From: Clostridiales bacterium
GTDB taxonomy: Bacteria; Bacillota; Clostridia; WRLR01
Length of the DNA: 7,398 nt
Assembly (NCBI GenBank): GCA_031287655.1
Contig: JAITSR010000036.1
Location: forward strand, 1-7,398
Direction: 5' to 3'
A program made the position numbers and the translations under genes. Of this stretch, positions 6,984-7,398 are shown in pieces. The stretch's first letter is position 1. Each line of letters opens with the position of its first letter. The notes beneath the pieces were generated by a model. That model had not been told where the DNA came from. It searched no databases and worked only from the letters and a program-made list of their open reading frames with translations.

Positions 6984-7011
6984 AGGACACAAAGATTTGT
7001 CACTGTATAAT
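6984..7011 (+). promoter_or_regulatory. Candidate promoter of the secreted-protein gene, with palindrome in the spacer
   Basis: A perfect -10 TATAAT (7006-7011) is preceded at 16 bases by AGGACA (6984-6989, 4 of 6 to the -35 consensus). Transcription would start near 7018, giving a leader of about 139 bases. The spacer holds the palindrome ACAAA-GA-TTTGT (6989-7000), a natural place for a repressor or activator to bind. A second -10-like TATACT at 7080-7085, without a clear -35, could give a shorter leader. Confidence 0.4.
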
Positions 7012-7041
7012 CTGGCGATATTGTCTAAATAAATACAAGCA

Positions 7042-7055
7042 ATACAGCACTGTAT
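7042..7055. promoter_or_regulatory. Palindromic site ATACAG-CA-CTGTAT
   Basis: This is a perfect inverted repeat of two 6-base arms around CA, located just after the + promoter candidate and within its predicted leader. Its right half begins the 8-mer CTGTATAC (7050-7057), whose reverse complement appears at 6905-6912 over the reductase promoter. A related CTGTATA lies at 7003-7009. It may be an operator; in AT-rich DNA chance is a real alternative. Confidence 0.35.
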
Positions 7056-7146
7056 ACAAAATGATTTTTTAACATTGCTTATACTAAAACAAAGTGTTAT
7101 TATGAGATCGTTAAAGCAATCGAATATTAGTTATTTTGGCCTAAAA

Positions 7147-7151
7147 AGAGG
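7147..7151 (+). promoter_or_regulatory. Ribosome binding site of the secreted-protein gene
   Basis: AGAGG stands 5 bases before the ATG at 7157. An in-frame TAA at 7142-7144 rules out a longer protein. GCCT (7139-7142) can pair with AGGC (7149-7152), partly covering the site; this 4-bp stem is weak. Confidence 0.6.
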
Positions 7152-7156
7152 CGCTT

Positions 7157-7398
7157 ATGAAAAGGATCAATTTGGTGTTACTTTCAGCATTTGTCAGCCT
7201 ATCAGTTCTCCTATTTCAAACACCGAAGGTTATCGCTCAAGCGAAGGTTCCACGACAATATCAGGAGTTGTTCGATCTAATTAATCGTTATAATGAAAAG
7301 CAAAGTAATATTAACGAAAAAGACATTTTACGAGTTCCGCAAGATTTTACTGTTTTAAAACAGGGGACGGGAGGCAGAGTGAAAGGCGCTCCGGAAAT
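7157..7398 (+). CDS. Signal-peptide protein of unknown function, 3' end outside window
   Basis: I do not recognise this gene. Eighty complete codons are visible before the window ends. The N-terminus MKRINLVLLSAFVSLSVLLF has two positive charges and a hydrophobic core. It is followed by a likely signal peptidase I site around VIA or AQA (residues 26-30), and there is no lipobox cysteine, so the product is probably exported. The visible mature part (KVPRQYQELFDLINRYNEKQ onward) is hydrophilic, rich in Asn, Gln, Glu and Lys, and ends near QGTGGRVKGAPE. The start is fixed by a ribosome site at 7147-7151 and an in-frame stop at 7142. The low GC and A/T-ending codons differ sharply from the genes to the left. 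A perfect 14-base palindrome CTGTTTTAAAACAG lies inside the gene at 7350-7363. Without the rest of the protein, a function cannot be given. Confidence 0.75.
   Translation, partial: MKRINLVLLSAFVSLSVLLFQTPKVIAQAKVPRQYQELFDLINRYNEKQSNINEKDILRVPQDFTVLKQGTGGRVKGAPE

Larger units (their letters stand above)
6870..7398. other. AT-rich segment with abrupt drop in GC
   Basis: By hand count 6961-7398 has 154 G or C in 438 bases (about 35%), and 6901-6960 has 30 in 60. A sample line inside addB (2221-2280) has 42 in 60. The change falls in the gap upstream of the reductase and continues through the secreted-protein gene, whose codons (TTA, ATT, AAT, AAA) differ from those of its neighbours. Acquired DNA, a different class of gene or an assembly join are all possible. 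No integrase, tRNA or terminal repeat is seen at the boundary. Confidence 0.85.

Noticed and set aside
6903..7057. CTGT-N8-ACAG type LexA (SOS) box in the divergent gap
   Set aside because: The CTGTATA motifs do not have the partner half-site at the right spacing, and Bacillota LexA uses a different sequence.
7075..7284. 69-residue frame starting at TTG 7075
   Set aside because: It overlaps the signal-peptide gene in another frame, has a weak start and no ribosome site.
7350..7374. CTGTTTTAAAACAG palindrome followed by GGGGACGG, considered as the end of a mobile or REP-like element
   Set aside because: It lies in the open frame of the exported protein, no partner end or target duplication is visible, and the match to known element ends is too short.

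Overview
The window suggests a GC-rich, probably anaerobic member of the Bacillota (Clostridia-like). The evidence is a Firmicutes-type AddB with its four iron-sulfur cysteines, a VanZ-family membrane protein, a Clostridia-style Zn/Cd P-type ATPase, and an aldo/keto reductase carrying a ferredoxin-like tail. No marker fixes the taxon further. I see no rRNA, tRNA, CRISPR array, transposase or phage gene, and no convincing undescribed multi-gene system.

Layout. Bases 1-1206 hold the 3' part of a soft-metal (Zn2+/Cd2+/Pb2+) exporting P-type ATPase on the + strand; its N-terminus lies outside the window. After 80 bases with a plausible promoter comes a VanZ-family gene (1287-1817). It is followed 41 bases later, probably in the same operon, by a large addB gene (1859-5707) for the AddB subunit of the AddAB recombination helicase-nuclease. 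No addA follows it: a hairpin near 5717-5750 separates addB from a convergent minus-strand gene (5748-6857) for a ferredoxin-tailed aldo/keto reductase (COG1453-like).

The 299-base gap 6858-7156 is a divergent regulatory region. It has one promoter candidate for the reductase, one for the next + gene, and several palindromes and repeats. Base composition falls sharply here: 6961-7398 is about 35% GC by hand count, against roughly 60-70% in the sampled genes to the left. The last gene (7157 to the window end) starts a signal-peptide protein of unknown function, cut off by the window edge.

How the genes fit together. Metal export, DNA end processing and an iron-sulfur reductase are ordinary chromosomal functions with no evident shared pathway. 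The points most worth checking are three in-frame tandem-repeat tracts inside addB (periods 18, 18 and 9 bp), the missing addA, the composition break before the secreted-protein gene, and the dense palindromic sites between the divergent genes.
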